A stretch of 64,000 bases of DNA, taken from assembly GCF_900105045.1 (NCBI RefSeq), contig NZ_LT629739.1, positions 3,596,001 to 3,660,000 on the forward strand, read 5' to 3'. The stretch comes from Brevibacterium picturae. GTDB taxonomy: Bacteria > Actinomycetota > Actinomycetes > Actinomycetales > Brevibacteriaceae. The notes under the pieces were generated by a model that saw nothing but the letters and a program-made list of their open reading frames with translations, was not told the DNA's origin and ran no database searches. This document shows, one piece after another, positions 63,664 to 64,000 of this stretch (the first letter of the stretch is position 1; the number at the start of each line of letters is the position of its first letter). The translations under genes were made by a program, and so were the position numbers.

Positions 63664-63996
63664 ATGTCTGCACAGATCCAGGAACTGCGTTTGACCACAC
63701 GCGGACGCCAGGCGATGCGTCTGCTCCGGACTATCGTGTGCGCTTTCGTCATCGTCGGCGGAGCATTCTTCGTCGCCACACAGTCGTTCTCGGCGGCAGC
63801 CGGAGCCGAGACAGAGAACATCGGCATCGACGCCGAAGCAGTCGTCGTCGGTGAAGGGGAGTCTCTATGGGCCGTTGCTGTGAATCTCGGACTCGACCGT
63901 GACACCCGCGATGTCGTGGCCGACATCGTCGACATCAACCATCTGTCCTCGCCTGTGGTGCACCCGGGTCAGACCCTGGATGTGCCCCGACGATAG
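63664..63996 (+). CDS. LysM-domain membrane protein, ChiZ/YneA-like SOS cell division suppressor
   Basis: The 110-residue product has a basic cytoplasmic N-terminus, one membrane segment (about residues 22-45, TIVCAFVIVGGAFFVATQSF) and a C-terminal extracytoplasmic LysM domain (VVVGEGESLWAVAVNLGL to HPGQTLDVPRR, by its ends). Divergent position from lexA and an exact LexA box in its promoter match M. tuberculosis ChiZ (Rv2719c) and Bacillus YneA, which delay division after DNA damage. Sequence similarity outside LysM is limited, so the role is inferred. The stop lies four bases before the window end. Confidence 0.8.
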   Translation: MSAQIQELRLTTRGRQAMRLLRTIVCAFVIVGGAFFVATQSFSAAAGAETENIGIDAEAVVVGEGESLWAVAVNLGLDRDTRDVVADIVDINHLSSPVVHPGQTLDVPRR

Positions 63997-64000
63997 ACTG

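Overview
The window is a gene-dense, high-GC stretch of an actinobacterial chromosome. The core gene order is the conserved actinobacterial block: nusA-ylxR-infB-rbfA, truB, ribF-rpsO-pnp-M16 peptidase, dapB, dapA-rnj, then ftsK-pgsA-cinA-clgR-DUF3046-recA-recX-miaB-miaA-dapF-hflX-dinG-lexA. The same order occurs, scattered, in Mycobacterium tuberculosis. Protein character and GC bias suggest a member of Micrococcales, most likely Brevibacterium or a close relative; this is inference, since no rRNA is present. No tRNA, rRNA, insertion sequence, prophage or CRISPR array was seen.

Region 1 (1-13600) handles RNA and translation: transcription elongation (NusA), initiation (IF-2), ribosome maturation (RbfA), tRNA pseudouridylation (TruB), flavin cofactor synthesis (RibF), S15, PNPase and an M16 zinc protease. 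Two non-housekeeping inserts interrupt it: an exported cell-wall-type protein with MtrA-like promoter sites, and a SatD-like regulator plus membrane protein behind a double palindromic operator.

Region 2 (13600-27700) is metabolic. A TetR regulator precedes an overlapping four-gene operon (amino-acid dehydrogenase, ADP-forming acyl-CoA synthetase, ThDP enzyme, acyl-CoA dehydrogenase) that looks like an amino-acid or 2-oxo-acid degradation route. Superoxide dismutase, a GNAT acetyltransferase, dapB, a TPR membrane protein, a DUF1624-type acyltransferase and a flavin oxidoreductase with a second TetR gene follow.

Region 3 (27800-46900) starts with dapA-rnj and then holds an accessory carbon-use island. 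A lactate/glycolate permease diverges from malate synthase, followed by glcDEF. Together these would import glycolate, oxidise it to glyoxylate and condense it to malate. Next come a CitMHS citrate transporter with a universal stress protein, divergent from a CitA/CitB-type two-component system. An MFS exporter, an ArsR regulator with two matching operators and a methyltransferase close the island.

Region 4 (46950-64000) covers chromosome segregation, phospholipid synthesis, DNA repair and SOS. GAAC-N4-GTTC boxes lie before recA and between lexA and a divergent LysM protein that resembles the SOS division suppressors ChiZ/YneA.

The most unusual signal is recurrent. At least six genes have short direct repeats that begin at or span their stop codon and echo it downstream. 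Other points worth checking are the probable CTG start of the M16 gene, an AT-hook on LexA, an Asp-rich insertion in the sensor kinase ATPase domain and several very long perfect hairpins between convergent genes.
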